12,359 nucleotides of DNA from Betaproteobacteria bacterium (GCA_009778295.1 WRKB01000290.1:1-12359); one strand, 5' to 3'; positions 1-6,526 are shown, counted from the first letter of the stretch. Program-made: numbers and translations. Notes: generated from the letters alone by a model not told the origin.

Positions 1-715
1 GTTTGAGAGACGCACTCTGCATCTCGCGCAGAATTTCCTCCGCGGCCCGGGCAGGATCCGGGGCGGCGGTGATGGGTCTGCCGACCACCAAAAAATTGGA
101 GCCTGCCCGTACGGCCTGGGCCGGGCTAACGACCCGGCGCTGATCATCCTGCAAGGCATGGACAGGGCGTATGCCTGGAGTCAGGCAACGCAGCCCTGTT
201 GCTCGCCGTATTTCGCGCACCTCACGTCCGGAGCACACCACACCGTCCATGCCCCATGCCTGTGCGCGGAGCGCCAGCTTTTTGGCCACACCCGCGAGGG
301 TTTTGGCGCTTCGCGCCCCGAAAGTGAAAAATTCGCCCGGTTCCATGCTGGTAAGTACGGTCACGCCGAAAAGCAACGGCCGGCGCGGACTGTTGTTTAT
401 AGCGTCTACAGCAGCGCGGATCATGCGTTCTCCACCGGTCACGTGCAGAGTAAGCATGTCCACATGCAAACGGGCTGCGGCCAGCACCGCGCCTTGAACT
501 GTATTGGGAATATCGTGAAGTTTGAGATCCAAAAACACGTCAAAACCGAACTGTTTGAGCGCATGCACCACGTGCGGGCCTTCCGCGCTGAACAGTTCCA
601 GACCAACCTTGACCCAGGAAACGACGTTCCGGACTTTTTCAGCGACGTACAGAGCCGGGGCGGCTGCCGCAAAATCCAGAGCCACCACCAATATAGCGGA
701 ATCTTGCGCATTCAT
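1..715 (-). CDS. pyrF: Orotidine 5'-phosphate decarboxylase, 3' end beyond the window
   Basis: Decarboxylates orotidine 5'-phosphate to UMP, the last step of de novo pyrimidine synthesis, in the cytoplasm. Reading the minus strand from the ATG at 715-713 gives 238 codons with no stop before the left edge. Family lengths are roughly 230-245, so little is missing. Visible motifs are ALDF near residue 12, KVGLE at 36-40, the catalytic DLKLHD at 63-68 (the D-x-K-x-x-D charge network), GVTVLTS near 117, LTPGIRP near 178 and VGRPIT near 211, all as expected of a TIM-barrel OMP decarboxylase. The start codon overlaps the gmk stop in an ATGA, so translation is probably coupled to gmk. No strong separate ribosome site is visible. 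Pyrimidine (pyrF) and purine (gmk) nucleotide genes are therefore co-expressed here. Identity is very secure; only the C-terminus is unseen. Confidence 0.96.
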   Translation of the reverse strand, partial: MNAQDSAILVVALDFAAAAPALYVAEKVRNVVSWVKVGLELFSAEGPHVVHALKQFGFDVFLDLKLHDIPNTVQGAVLAAARLHVDMLTLHVTGGERMIRAAVDAINNSPRRPLLFGVTVLTSMEPGEFFTFGARSAKTLAGVAKKLALRAQAWGMDGVVCSGREVREIRRATGLRCLTPGIRPVHALQDDQRRVVSPAQAVRAGSNFLVVGRPITAAPDPARAAEEILREMQSASLK

Positions 716-1332
716 GATGCACTTTTCCCATCCAACAAACTTTTGAGTATCAGGGGGCGCCGTCCGGGCGCCAGCGTGGCCGCGATATAAACGGAACGCA
801 ACGCGTCGTAGGCTTGACCCAGATCGTCGTTCACAATCCAGGCGTCAAACCAGCCGGCTTCACGGATTTCAGTGCGTGCCGCCGCCAGGCGCTGCTGAAT
901 GGCTTCCTCACTATCCAGCGCACGCCCGCGCAAACGCTCCTCCAAAATTTTCAGGGAAGGCGGCAGAATGAATACATAGCGCCCGGCGGGAAGGGTCAGT
1001 CTGAGCTGTAAAGCGCCCTGGACGTCAATGTCAAAAAGCACATCCTTTCCGGCACCCAAAATGTCCAGAGTGGGATTGAGGGGGGTACCGTAAAGATTGC
1101 CGTATACACTGGCCCATTCCGCGAAATAGCCAGCGCGCTGGAGGTCAAGGAATTCCTCATGGCTGAGAAAAGTATAGTCTTGCCCCGGGACTTCATAAGC
1201 GCGCGGAGAACGAGTCGTGCAGGAGGTGGAATATCCTATCTGTGGGAATTCCTTCATGAGCATCCTGACCAGAGAGGATTTCCCCGCGCCGGAAGGGCCG
1301 CAGACGACAAGGACTAAACCTGTTCTTTCCAT
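712..1332 (-). CDS. gmk: Guanylate kinase
   Basis: Phosphorylates GMP to GDP with ATP, feeding GTP, dGTP and (p)ppGpp pools. The 206-residue length is typical. The P-loop GPSGAGKSS lies at residues 12-20. The GMP-binding region follows, with S-C-T-T-R-S-P-R near 37-44 and the conserved E-x-x-G-x-D-Y-x-F pattern just after. GNLYGTP, FDIDVQGA and the ILPPS segment come next, then the R-G-R lid region and VNDDL near the C-terminus. The start is supported by GGAGG about a dozen bases upstream, inside the end of the preceding regulator gene, which stops only 3 nt before this ATG. The stop overlaps the pyrF start. The order yicC-remA-gmk matches that of Bacillus subtilis (yloC-remA-gmk), where rpoZ comes next; here pyrF takes that place. 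Confidence 0.97.
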   Translation of the reverse strand: MERTGLVLVVCGPSGAGKSSLVRMLMKEFPQIGYSTSCTTRSPRAYEVPGQDYTFLSHEEFLDLQRAGYFAEWASVYGNLYGTPLNPTLDILGAGKDVLFDIDVQGALQLRLTLPAGRYVFILPPSLKILEERLRGRALDSEEAIQQRLAAARTEIREAGWFDAWIVNDDLGQAYDALRSVYIAATLAPGRRPLILKSLLDGKSAS

Positions 1333-1335
1333 GGG

Positions 1336-1590
1336 CTAATCGCCTCCTTCCTGGCTGAAGCGTTGGCTGATGGTTTCAGGGTGGATGGCGGTGAGTATGA
1401 CATGGTTGGAATCGGTCACAAGAATAGAGCGGGTTTTGCGCCCCTGAGTCGCATCCACCAGCCTGCCCGTATCACGCGCGTCTTCACGCAGACGCTTCAT
1501 AGGCGCCGATGCCGGGTTGACGATGGCCACGACCCGCCCGGCAAGGACGAAATTGCCGAAACCTATGTTGATAACCTGTTGCGCCTGCAT
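1336..1590 (-). CDS. remA: RemA/DUF370-family DNA-binding regulator
   Basis: An 84-residue protein of the DUF370/RemA family. In Bacillus, RemA binds DNA and activates biofilm matrix and osmoprotection genes; its role in sulfate reducers is not established. Visible hallmarks are INIGFGNFV near residue 7, [12 protein letters not shown] in the middle, [12 protein letters not shown], and [14 protein letters not shown] near the C-terminus. These match the Bacillus protein closely in order and spacing. The start is supported by GGAG about 7 nt upstream. The stop (TAG) is 3 nt before the gmk start. Upstream there is a 181-nt gap to yicC holding an inverted repeat, so this gene may have its own leader or promoter within the larger transcript. 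Family assignment is secure; the biological role here is inference. Confidence 0.93.
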   Translation of the reverse strand: MQAQQVINIGFGNFVLAGRVVAIVNPASAPMKRLREDARDTGRLVDATQGRKTRSILVTDSNHVILTAIHPETISQRFSQEGGD

Positions 1591-1610
1591 AACCGCTCCA
1601 ACAGACTGTA

Positions 1611-1675
1611 GATATTAAAACGCTCCGCCACGACGTTCACAGCAAAAAGGCATTTCACCCGGGCCGCACGGAGCG
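1611..1675 (-). repeat. Inverted repeat followed by a T-run in the remA leader
   Basis: Arms of 7 bp (CGCTCCG and CGGAGCG, at 1669-1675 and 1621-1627) pair perfectly across a 41-nt interior. On the minus strand they are followed directly by TTTTAATATC (1620-1611), about 20 nt before the remA start. A weak intrinsic terminator or attenuator is possible, but the long interior makes it unconvincing. No strong promoter is visible in the 181-nt yicC-remA gap. Confidence 0.3.
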
Positions 1676-1771
1676 AACGGCGATGCTACGCGTTTTCGCC
1701 GCCATAGCAATGCAAGTAATCCCAAATGACAATTCGTTTGATTGCAGTTTGGTATAAAATTATTCCAACCA

Positions 1772-2653
1772 TTATTCCAGATTTTGCACTTGTTCCCGGC
1801 ATTTTTCCAGTTCATTTTTGAAGTCCACCACCAGCCGGGAAAGCTGCACATCCTGAGCCTTATTGCCACAGGTCGATATCTCGCGGAAACACTCCTGCAA
1901 AGTAAAATCCAGCCGCCTGCCTGCATCGGCTCCGGTATTCAAAAGTTCGCGCAAACGCTCAAGATGGGTGCGTAGCCGGGTCAACTCTTCACTGACGTCG
2001 AGTTTATCACAGAGTATGACTATTTCCTGCAAAAAACGGCTTTCATCCAGTTCCATATCCAAGGCCTGCAGGCTTTCATTCAGACGTTCGCGCACCTGCC
2101 GCCAGCGTTCCTCTTTGACGGCCGGCGCACGTTCTTCAATGCGCGCAAGCCACTCTTCCATACGCAGAATACGGGAATGCAAATCCGTGGCCAGCCCGCG
2201 GCCTTCGCGGGCGCGGGCTTCGTTCCAGTCGCGCAGGGCTGCATCAAGCCCATCTTCAAGCCGCGCCTGCAACTCCTCATCCGCTTCGGAACTCTCATCG
2301 CCCCAAAGCATGGACAGATTGAGCAGCGCGTTATAATCAGGAACAAAATTGTCATTCCTGTTCTGCGCGAGCTCGGCCAGCGCATCCAGCATGGCCGTTG
2401 CTTGCAGTGCATCAAACTCCGCAGTGGCCTGCGCACCATTGACACGCTTCAAGGCCAGGCTTATTTCCACCCGCCCGCGCTGGGCGAAGCGGCGAACAAT
2501 TTTTTCCAGGCGCGTCTCCAGACTGCGAACCACTAAGGGCAAACGCCATTTCAGATCGAGGTGGCGACTGTTGACACTGCGTATTTCCCACAGTTGGACG
2601 AACTTCTCGTCTTCCGCGATACAGCGGCCAAAGCCTGTCATACTGTGCGGCAT
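1772..2653 (-). CDS. yicC: YicC-family endoribonuclease
   Basis: A 293-residue protein of the YicC/YloC family. The E. coli member is reported to be an endoribonuclease that takes part in small-RNA turnover; the substrate here is unknown. The N-terminal YicC domain opens with the signature SMTGFGR (residues 4-10), then WEIRSVNSRHLDL near 22-34 and RVEISLALKR at 61-70. The C-terminal DUF1732 region carries RRLDFTLQE and ends in the family-typical acidic and basic pattern with REQVQNLE as the last residues. The middle is charged and probably helical or coiled coil. The start has GGGAG about 5 nt upstream. The length matches the family. It sits about 100 nt downstream of the FmdB-type gene and 181 nt upstream of remA, in the same direction. 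Confidence 0.94.
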   Translation of the reverse strand: MPHSMTGFGRCIAEDEKFVQLWEIRSVNSRHLDLKWRLPLVVRSLETRLEKIVRRFAQRGRVEISLALKRVNGAQATAEFDALQATAMLDALAELAQNRNDNFVPDYNALLNLSMLWGDESSEADEELQARLEDGLDAALRDWNEARAREGRGLATDLHSRILRMEEWLARIEERAPAVKEERWRQVRERLNESLQALDMELDESRFLQEIVILCDKLDVSEELTRLRTHLERLRELLNTGADAGRRLDFTLQECFREISTCGNKAQDVQLSRLVVDFKNELEKCREQVQNLE

Positions 2654-2683
2654 ACGGCTCCCTATTCCACCCTGTTACGATGC

Positions 2684-2710
2684 CGGGCTACACGCCCGCG
2701 GGTTACCCGC
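2684..2710. repeat. Two small adjacent hairpins between the zinc ribbon gene and yicC
   Basis: CGGGC/GCCCG (2684-2688, 2694-2698) and GCGGG/CCCGC (2698-2702, 2706-2710) form two short GC-rich hairpins that share one base. No T-run follows on the minus strand, so this does not look like an intrinsic terminator. It may affect mRNA processing between the two genes. Confidence 0.3.
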
Positions 2711-2754
2711 AAAGAAGATGCGCGGCCTCCTCTCCCAGAGAAGGGTTAACGGCT

Positions 2755-3003
2755 TCAGGAAAATCCACTGCCACCGCCCGAACAGCCGCCATTACCGCAA
2801 GCCCCGGCCATGCGGGATGCCATGGGATGCACAGGGCCGGGTTTGAAGGGGAAGGCTCCTGTTTTCAGTGGGCTTGGAGCACTGACCAGGCGCACGGTTC
2901 TCGCCGAACCGCATTGAGGGCAGACCACGGCGTCCGCGTTCTTCACCAGCAGTTCTTCAAACACCGCAGCACAGTCCTGACAAGAAAAATCATACATCGG
3001 CAT
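2755..3003 (-). CDS. FmdB-family zinc ribbon protein
   Basis: An 82-residue protein with the FmdB/CxxC-CxxC regulatory-domain pattern. It starts MPMYDFSC, with cysteine pairs C8/C11 and C28/C31 (C-x2-C repeated, the second as CPQCG), which should bind one zinc ion. The C-terminal half is low-complexity, rich in Gly, Ser and Pro, with two more cysteines (C69, C74), as is common in this family. Members are annotated as putative regulatory proteins; a molecular function is not established. AGG lies about 10 nt before the chosen ATG; a second in-frame ATG two codons later is possible. It probably leads or joins the yicC transcript, since the gap to the upstream 93-residue gene is only 71 nt. Confidence 0.88.
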   Translation of the reverse strand: MPMYDFSCQDCAAVFEELLVKNADAVVCPQCGSARTVRLVSAPSPLKTGAFPFKPGPVHPMASRMAGACGNGGCSGGGSGFS

Positions 3004-3074
3004 GAGCGCACCTGAACAAGGGTTGAAGTCGCCTTTTGGGGCAGAAGGTAAAAATTTTATTTATGGAATACGTT

Positions 3075-3356
3075 CTAGTCAAGCCAGCCCCGCAGGGTTT
3101 CGATGAGCTTGCGGGCCTGCTCCGCACTGGAGATGGTAAACTTCGACTGCTGGCGATATTCGCCCCCGGTCTTCTTGTAACGGCGTATCGCATACTTGTC
3201 CGGACCGTAGCTGTCATTGGCCGGGATCCATTCTTGGTAGCGAAACAGCACCGTGGCCCACGCACCTTTGGACAGGATGGCCTTGTCAATTTCTTTGATG
3301 ATAAGTTGTCCGTTTTCTTCATAGTTTACGGTTAAATCTTCTACAGTCGCGTTCAT
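3075..3356 (-). CDS. Conserved-looking 93-residue protein, possibly PC4-like
   Basis: I do not firmly recognise this gene. AAGGAG close before the ATG gives an excellent ribosome site. The composition is that of a soluble, charged protein with no signal peptide or membrane segment. The first half is acidic; the second half has KYAIRRYKKTGGEY at about 54-67, then a basic stretch and an amphipathic helix SAEQARKLIETLRGWL near the end. This strand-hairpin-helix ending resembles PC4/YdbC-type single-strand nucleic acid binding proteins, but that is only a pattern impression. It lies between a terminator-like hairpin upstream and the FmdB-type gene 71 nt downstream, with no clear terminator between, so co-transcription is plausible. 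Confidence 0.82.
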   Translation of the reverse strand: MNATVEDLTVNYEENGQLIIKEIDKAILSKGAWATVLFRYQEWIPANDSYGPDKYAIRRYKKTGGEYRQQSKFTISSAEQARKLIETLRGWLD

Positions 3357-3372
3357 ACTGCTCCTTTTAAAA

Positions 3373-3410
3373 CACGCAGAACCCCAAGCGGGAACACGGG
3401 GTGCTGCGTG
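3373..3410 (-). promoter_or_regulatory. Terminator-like hairpin just upstream of the 93-residue gene
   Basis: CACGCAG (3373-3379) pairs with CTGCGTG (3404-3410), and an inner CCCC (3382-3385) pairs with GGGG (3398-3401). On the minus strand the stem is followed at once by TTTTAAAAGGAG, which is the ribosome site of the 93-residue gene. The geometry is that of a short intrinsic terminator or attenuator placed directly before a start codon. The T-run is only four long, so termination would be partial at best. Confidence 0.5.
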
Positions 3411-3434
3411 CGGGGAACTCGTCGTAATGAAAAC

Positions 3435-3461
3435 AAAAAACGCCGTAGTCCGGCGTTTTTT
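3435..3461. terminator. Bidirectional intrinsic terminator
   Basis: AAAAAACGCCG (3435-3445) and CGGCGTTTTTT (3451-3461) are perfect complements around a 5-nt loop. A GC stem bordered by A and T runs makes a strong intrinsic terminator in either direction. It begins 13 nt past the stop of the 74-residue gene on the minus strand and should end that transcript, separating it from the 93-residue gene. Confidence 0.88.
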
Positions 3462-3473
3462 GTGCTGTATGGC

Positions 3474-3698
3474 TTACAGGCTGAAGCTGGTTAAAATTCC
3501 TTTGACATTTTCGGGGAGCGGTTCCGGCGACAAGCGCATATCCGCAGGCATGGGGCCAAACGAACTTGAATAAATCTGCGCCGTGTCGCTCATGACAATG
3601 CTTTGCTCGGTAGCCGTCAACCGGGCACCCCGTCGTGCCTTATCCGCGATCACGGCCATAGTGATGGCTGCCCCCGAGGGCGACGTGGGAGTAATCAT
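3474..3698 (-). CDS. Small hypothetical protein of 74 residues
   Basis: I do not recognise this protein. The case for a real gene is a strong ribosome site (GAGGAG about 5 nt before the ATG) and a strong intrinsic terminator just past the stop, so it looks like a complete one-gene unit. The N-terminal part (TSPSGAAITMAVIADKARRG) is Ala-rich and mildly hydrophobic, possibly one helix, followed by a polar helix region with LTATEQSIVMSDTAQIY, then a Pro-rich tail with PMPADM and EPLPENV. There is no cysteine, no obvious signal peptide and no clear membrane span. It is divergent from the phosphodiester glycosidase gene, with about 205 nt between the two starts. Confidence 0.72.
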   Translation of the reverse strand: MITPTSPSGAAITMAVIADKARRGARLTATEQSIVMSDTAQIYSSSFGPMPADMRLSPEPLPENVKGILTSFSL

Positions 3699-3828
3699 AC
3701 TTTCTCCTCATTCACACAGGCATAACCTGCGGCGAAATCAACGCCCTCCCTGGCGGTTGTGCTGCTTTCCCGCAATCTATGGTCATAGTTTACACAGTCT
3801 ACGCACGGAACGCAAGAGCATGTAGACA

Positions 3829-3834
3829 TATACT
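3829..3834 (+). promoter_or_regulatory. Possible -10 box before the phosphodiester glycosidase gene
   Basis: TATACT matches five of six consensus -10 positions. No convincing -35 box is found at 16-18 nt upstream. Transcription would begin near 3841, leaving a leader of about 60 nt to the ATG at 3904. An imperfect palindrome, CTATG-GT-CATAG (3777-3788), lies 40 nt upstream and might be an operator. Confidence 0.3.
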
Positions 3835-3903
3835 TTTCTTGCCTTGCTCCCAGCTCAACGCTCAAGGCTTGCGGTGCCTGTGAGAGTATTTTATCGTACC
3901 ACC

Positions 3904-4755
3904 ATGGGCAGTTCGCAGAATTTTTCCTCCCATACGCCGTATTCCAAAGCCTTATGCCTCTCGTCCCTATGCTGCCTGTTGCTGATATGGACCTTAGGAG
4001 GCGATGCTGCTCCGATCTGGCGGGAATTGGAGGCAGGCCTGCAGTTCGCCAGTTTCCCCTCTCCGCAGGCGGAAGGCAGCGCAGGCATCGATATTTTACG
4101 CATCGATCCTTCCCGGTTCCGTTTCAGTCTACACAGCGCCAGCGCGGGGGAGCCAACGCCGTACGCACTTTCCGTCTGGGCGGAACGGGAAGACTTGGTA
4201 ATGGCGATCAACGCCAGCATGTACCTGCCGGATCAAAGCACGAGTACGGGATATCTGCGCTATGGCGCCCATATTAATAACCCCAAAATAAATAGCAAGT
4301 TTGGGGCATTTTTCGTGGCTGAACCAGATACACCGGATTTACCCCGGGCCGCCATTTTGGACCGGGAATGCGACCCATGGGAAGAGCATTTGCCGCACTA
4401 CATGCTCGTCGCGCAGAACTATCGCCTGATAGATACGAACGGGAAGGTGCTCTGGCTGCCCGGCGGTCCTGAACATTCCATTGCCGCAGTGGGACAGGAC
4501 AGGCAGGGGCATATTCTTTTTATCCACTGCCGCATCCCTATGACCGGCGAAGGCTTTGCCGCCTCTCTGCTGAACATGCCGCTTGCGTTACGTTCCCTTA
4601 TGTATGTGGAAGGAGGTTCCCAAGCCTCCATGTTGGTGAGTTGTCCCACTTTTCGCCGCTTGTGGATCGGACAGAGCAGCATGCCTTTTCTATATCAACC
4701 GGAAAGTGGAGCGACCTTGCCCAACATTATCGGCGTACGGCGTCGGCCGCAGTAA
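3904..4755 (+). CDS. Exported phosphodiester glycosidase (NAGPA/DUF2233) family protein
   Basis: The family includes the mammalian enzyme that uncovers mannose-6-phosphate and bacterial proteins acting on, or supposed to act on, sugar phosphodiesters in the cell envelope; the substrate here is unknown. From the ATG the protein has 283 residues. A hydrophobic stretch around 15-31 followed by LGGDAAP suggests a signal peptide cut near residue 34-36, or an anchor. Family features are the AINASMY segment (about 101-107) followed by GYLRYG, SKFGAFF (131-137), the central AVGQDRQG (196-203) and the near-terminal YVEGGSQASM (234-243), which contains the conserved E-G-G. The start is uncertain: the frame stays open to a TTG at 3844, and a GTG at 3874 has AAGG upstream. 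The ATG is preferred because it gives the most compact signal peptide. It stands alone and is divergent from its left neighbour. Confidence 0.85.
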   Translation: MGSSQNFSSHTPYSKALCLSSLCCLLLIWTLGGDAAPIWRELEAGLQFASFPSPQAEGSAGIDILRIDPSRFRFSLHSASAGEPTPYALSVWAEREDLVMAINASMYLPDQSTSTGYLRYGAHINNPKINSKFGAFFVAEPDTPDLPRAAILDRECDPWEEHLPHYMLVAQNYRLIDTNGKVLWLPGGPEHSIAAVGQDRQGHILFIHCRIPMTGEGFAASLLNMPLALRSLMYVEGGSQASMLVSCPTFRRLWIGQSSMPFLYQPESGATLPNIIGVRRRPQ

Positions 4756-4835
4756 TAGTATTAGTTAAAAAAGATTAATAACTATTTCTATTTAAATCTT
4801 AATTTGTCAATATTGTTTTATTTTAATTTTTTTTC

Positions 4836-4864
4836 TGGACTTTCATCCTATATGAGTCTATATT
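4836..4864 (+). promoter_or_regulatory. Promoter of the rubredoxin-roo-cydAB operon
   Basis: TGGACT (4836-4841) and TATATT (4859-4864) are separated by exactly 17 nt, with four and five of six consensus matches. Transcription would start near 4871, giving a leader of about 60 nt before the small Cys-rich gene. The upstream 80 bases are very AT-rich, with several A and T runs that could act as an UP element. CTATAT (4848-4853) and ATATAG (4872-4877) form an inverted repeat around the -10 box, a plausible operator. I do not see a recognisable Rex, Fur or HcpR site. Confidence 0.6.
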
Positions 4865-4931
4865 CCCGCTTATATAGTGAAGCGGCAGACATCCGCCCTG
4901 CAAGGCAACTGCGACAGGCGAGGGGGGAATT

Positions 4932-5054
4932 ATGTCCAACAGTTGTAGCCATTTTCTCAAGCCCGGCGATGCGCCCGAAGTGGAATTCAAATGTGCTTGC
5001 GCCCGCAAGAGCAAGGTTACTGTATGTGAACACTGTAACCTCCATGGTCATTGA
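4932..5054 (+). CDS. Small Cys/His-rich protein, 40 residues, leader of the oxygen-reduction operon
   Basis: This short gene is easily overlooked. ATG at 4932 is preceded by GAGGGGGG with a 4-nt spacer, and the frame ends at TGA 5052-5054, only 28 nt before the rubredoxin start. The product has C5, H7, C21-x-C23, C32-x-x-C35, H34, H38 and H40: five cysteines and four histidines in 40 residues, with a basic stretch (ARKSK) between the paired cysteines. This looks like a small zinc- or iron-binding knuckle. It is not desulforedoxin or the desulforedoxin domain of desulfoferrodoxin, whose Cys pattern (C-x2-C then C-C) differs. I do not recognise a family. Possible roles are a redox partner, a metal chaperone or a regulator for the operon; all are inference from position. 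Confidence 0.75.
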   Translation: MSNSCSHFLKPGDAPEVEFKCACARKSKVTVCEHCNLHGH

Positions 5055-5082
5055 AAAACAGAACTATAAGGAGAAACTGCTG

Positions 5083-5238
5083 ATGCAAAAGTATTCCTGT
5101 GAAGTATGTGGATACGAATATGATCCGGCGCAAGGTGAAGGTGACGTCCCTGCGGGCACTCCTTTCGAAAAATTGCCCGATGACTGGTGTTGTCCGGTTT
5201 GCGGCGCTCCCCGGTCTGAATTTTCGCCGCTTGCCTGA
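5083..5238 (+). CDS. rub: Rubredoxin
   Basis: A 51-residue one-iron electron carrier of the cytoplasm. The four iron ligands are in two loops, C6-x-x-C9-G-Y and C37-P-V-C40-G-A, and the aromatic core is present (Y4, Y11, Y13, W35). The D14-P15 that starts the middle segment and the acidic surface (DD near 33) are typical. The length is that of classic Desulfovibrio rubredoxins. AAGGAG about 9 nt upstream fixes the start, although the frame stays open much further upstream. It lies 28 nt after the small Cys-rich gene and 85 nt before roo, whose product it is known to reduce in Desulfovibrio gigas, so it should supply electrons for oxygen reduction. Confidence 0.97.
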   Translation: MQKYSCEVCGYEYDPAQGEGDVPAGTPFEKLPDDWCCPVCGAPRSEFSPLA

Positions 5239-5267
5239 GTCATTGTTGCGCAAAAAGTGAACAGCCA

Positions 5268-5292
5268 GTGCCCGGGGGACCTCTCCGGGCAC
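5268..5292 (+). repeat. GC-rich hairpin between rubredoxin and roo
   Basis: GTGCCCGG (5268-5275) pairs perfectly with CCGGGCAC (5285-5292) around a 9-nt loop. No T-run follows, so it is not a standard intrinsic terminator. Its place 30 nt after the rubredoxin stop and 31 nt before the roo start suggests an RNA-stability or processing element that sets the ratio of rubredoxin to later genes. Confidence 0.6.
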
Positions 5293-5323
5293 GCAAGCGC
5301 TCCTGGCATGATAGGGGATACAC

Positions 5324-6526
5324 ATGCAACCAGTTGAAATAAAAAAAGATATTTGGTGGGTGGGTGCTGTCGACTATGATAACCGCAACTTTCACGGCTA
5401 TTCCCTGTCGCCTGAAGGTACCACCTACAATGCCTACCTGATCAAGGACGAAAAAAACGTACTCTTCGATTCCGTGAGCAGGTCCTTCACCGGCACCATG
5501 CTCTGTCGTTTGGCCCAAACGCTCTCTTTGGAAAAGGTGGACTATATCATATGCAATCATCTGGAGCTTGACCACGCTGGGGCCCTGGCTGAGGTGGTGG
5601 CCCGCTGCAAACCTGAAAAAATATTCTGTTCGCAGATGGGTATAAAGTCCATGCAGGGCTATTTTGACTGCAAAGACTGGCCGGTACAGGCTGTGAACAC
5701 TGGAGAGAGCCTGAGCATAGGTTCGCGCACCATCCAGTTTTTTGAGACGCGGATGATCCATTGGCCTGACAGCATGGTTTCCTACATCCCCGAAGACAAG
5801 CTGCTCATCAGCAGCGATGCGTTCGGGCAAAACATCTCGTCTACCGTTCGCTATGCCGACGAAGTGGGTACAGAATATCTGCGCAATGCCGTTGAAGAAT
5901 ACTATTATAACATTGTGCTGCCCTTCTCGTCGCAGGTTGTCAACGCGCTGAAGGCGCTCAGCGGACTCGATATTGAAATGCTCGCCCCGGATCACGGTTT
6001 GATTTATCGCGGCAAGCAAAGCGTAGATTTTATTCTAGATGCCTACGCCCGCCTGGCCGAACAAAAACCCTGCAGACGCGCGCTGATCATCTATGACAGC
6101 ATGTGGCATTCTACGGAAAAAATGGCGTATGCCGTGGCGAACGGATTGGAAGAAGCCGGGGTGCCGTCTCGAATCATGTCGATCCAGCGTAACCACCACA
6201 GCCAGGTAATGACAGAGCTGTCGCGCTGCGGTGCTGTCCTGGCCGGCTCCCCTACGCATAACAACGGGATTATGCCCGCCATGGCCGCTGTACTCACCTA
6301 TATGAAGGGTCTGCGCCCGAAAAACCGTGTTGGTGGTGCTTTCGGTTCCTACGGTTGGTCCGGTGAAGGTCCGAAGATTGTTCATGAATGGCTGGAATCC
6401 ATGGGTATGGAAATGCCTATGCCTTTTGTAAAAACGCAGTGGTCCCCCGGGCATGAAAGCCTTGGTCAGTGCCACGAGCTTGGCAAAGCCGTCGGCCAAG
6501 CGCTTATAATCAAGTGTGACGGCTAA
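5324..6526 (+). CDS. roo: Rubredoxin:oxygen oxidoreductase (flavodiiron protein)
   Basis: Reduces O2 to water, and in some family members NO to N2O, in the cytoplasm with electrons from rubredoxin. The 400-residue length is typical of class A flavodiiron proteins. The N-terminal metallo-beta-lactamase-like domain (1-250) has every diiron ligand: H79-x-E81-x-D83-H84, H146, D165 and H224, the first six numbered exactly as in the D. gigas enzyme. The C-terminal flavodoxin domain (about 253-400) holds the FMN loops YDSMWHSTEKM (257-267), GSPTHNNG (308-315) and GSYGWSGEG (341-349). No extra rubredoxin or NADH-oxidase domain is fused, so the separate upstream rubredoxin is the expected donor. The start has AGGGG about 6 nt upstream. 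cydA begins 12 nt after the stop. Confidence 0.98.
   Translation: MQPVEIKKDIWWVGAVDYDNRNFHGYSLSPEGTTYNAYLIKDEKNVLFDSVSRSFTGTMLCRLAQTLSLEKVDYIICNHLELDHAGALAEVVARCKPEKIFCSQMGIKSMQGYFDCKDWPVQAVNTGESLSIGSRTIQFFETRMIHWPDSMVSYIPEDKLLISSDAFGQNISSTVRYADEVGTEYLRNAVEEYYYNIVLPFSSQVVNALKALSGLDIEMLAPDHGLIYRGKQSVDFILDAYARLAEQKPCRRALIIYDSMWHSTEKMAYAVANGLEEAGVPSRIMSIQRNHHSQVMTELSRCGAVLAGSPTHNNGIMPAMAAVLTYMKGLRPKNRVGGAFGSYGWSGEGPKIVHEWLESMGMEMPMPFVKTQWSPGHESLGQCHELGKAVGQALIIKCDG

Noticed and set aside
158..790. Plus-strand open frame of 210 residues opposite pyrF
   Set aside because: pyrF on the minus strand has all its catalytic motifs; this frame is its antisense shadow.
4804..5238. A 144-residue frame containing rubredoxin with a long N-terminal extension
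   Set aside because: Rubredoxin length, the AAGGAG before 5083 and the separate Cys-rich gene in another frame all favour the short protein. The extension has no family features.
5240..6019. Long minus-strand open frame of 259 residues opposite roo
   Set aside because: roo is certain on the plus strand. The opposite frame has no recognisable motif and is an antisense by-product of codon bias.
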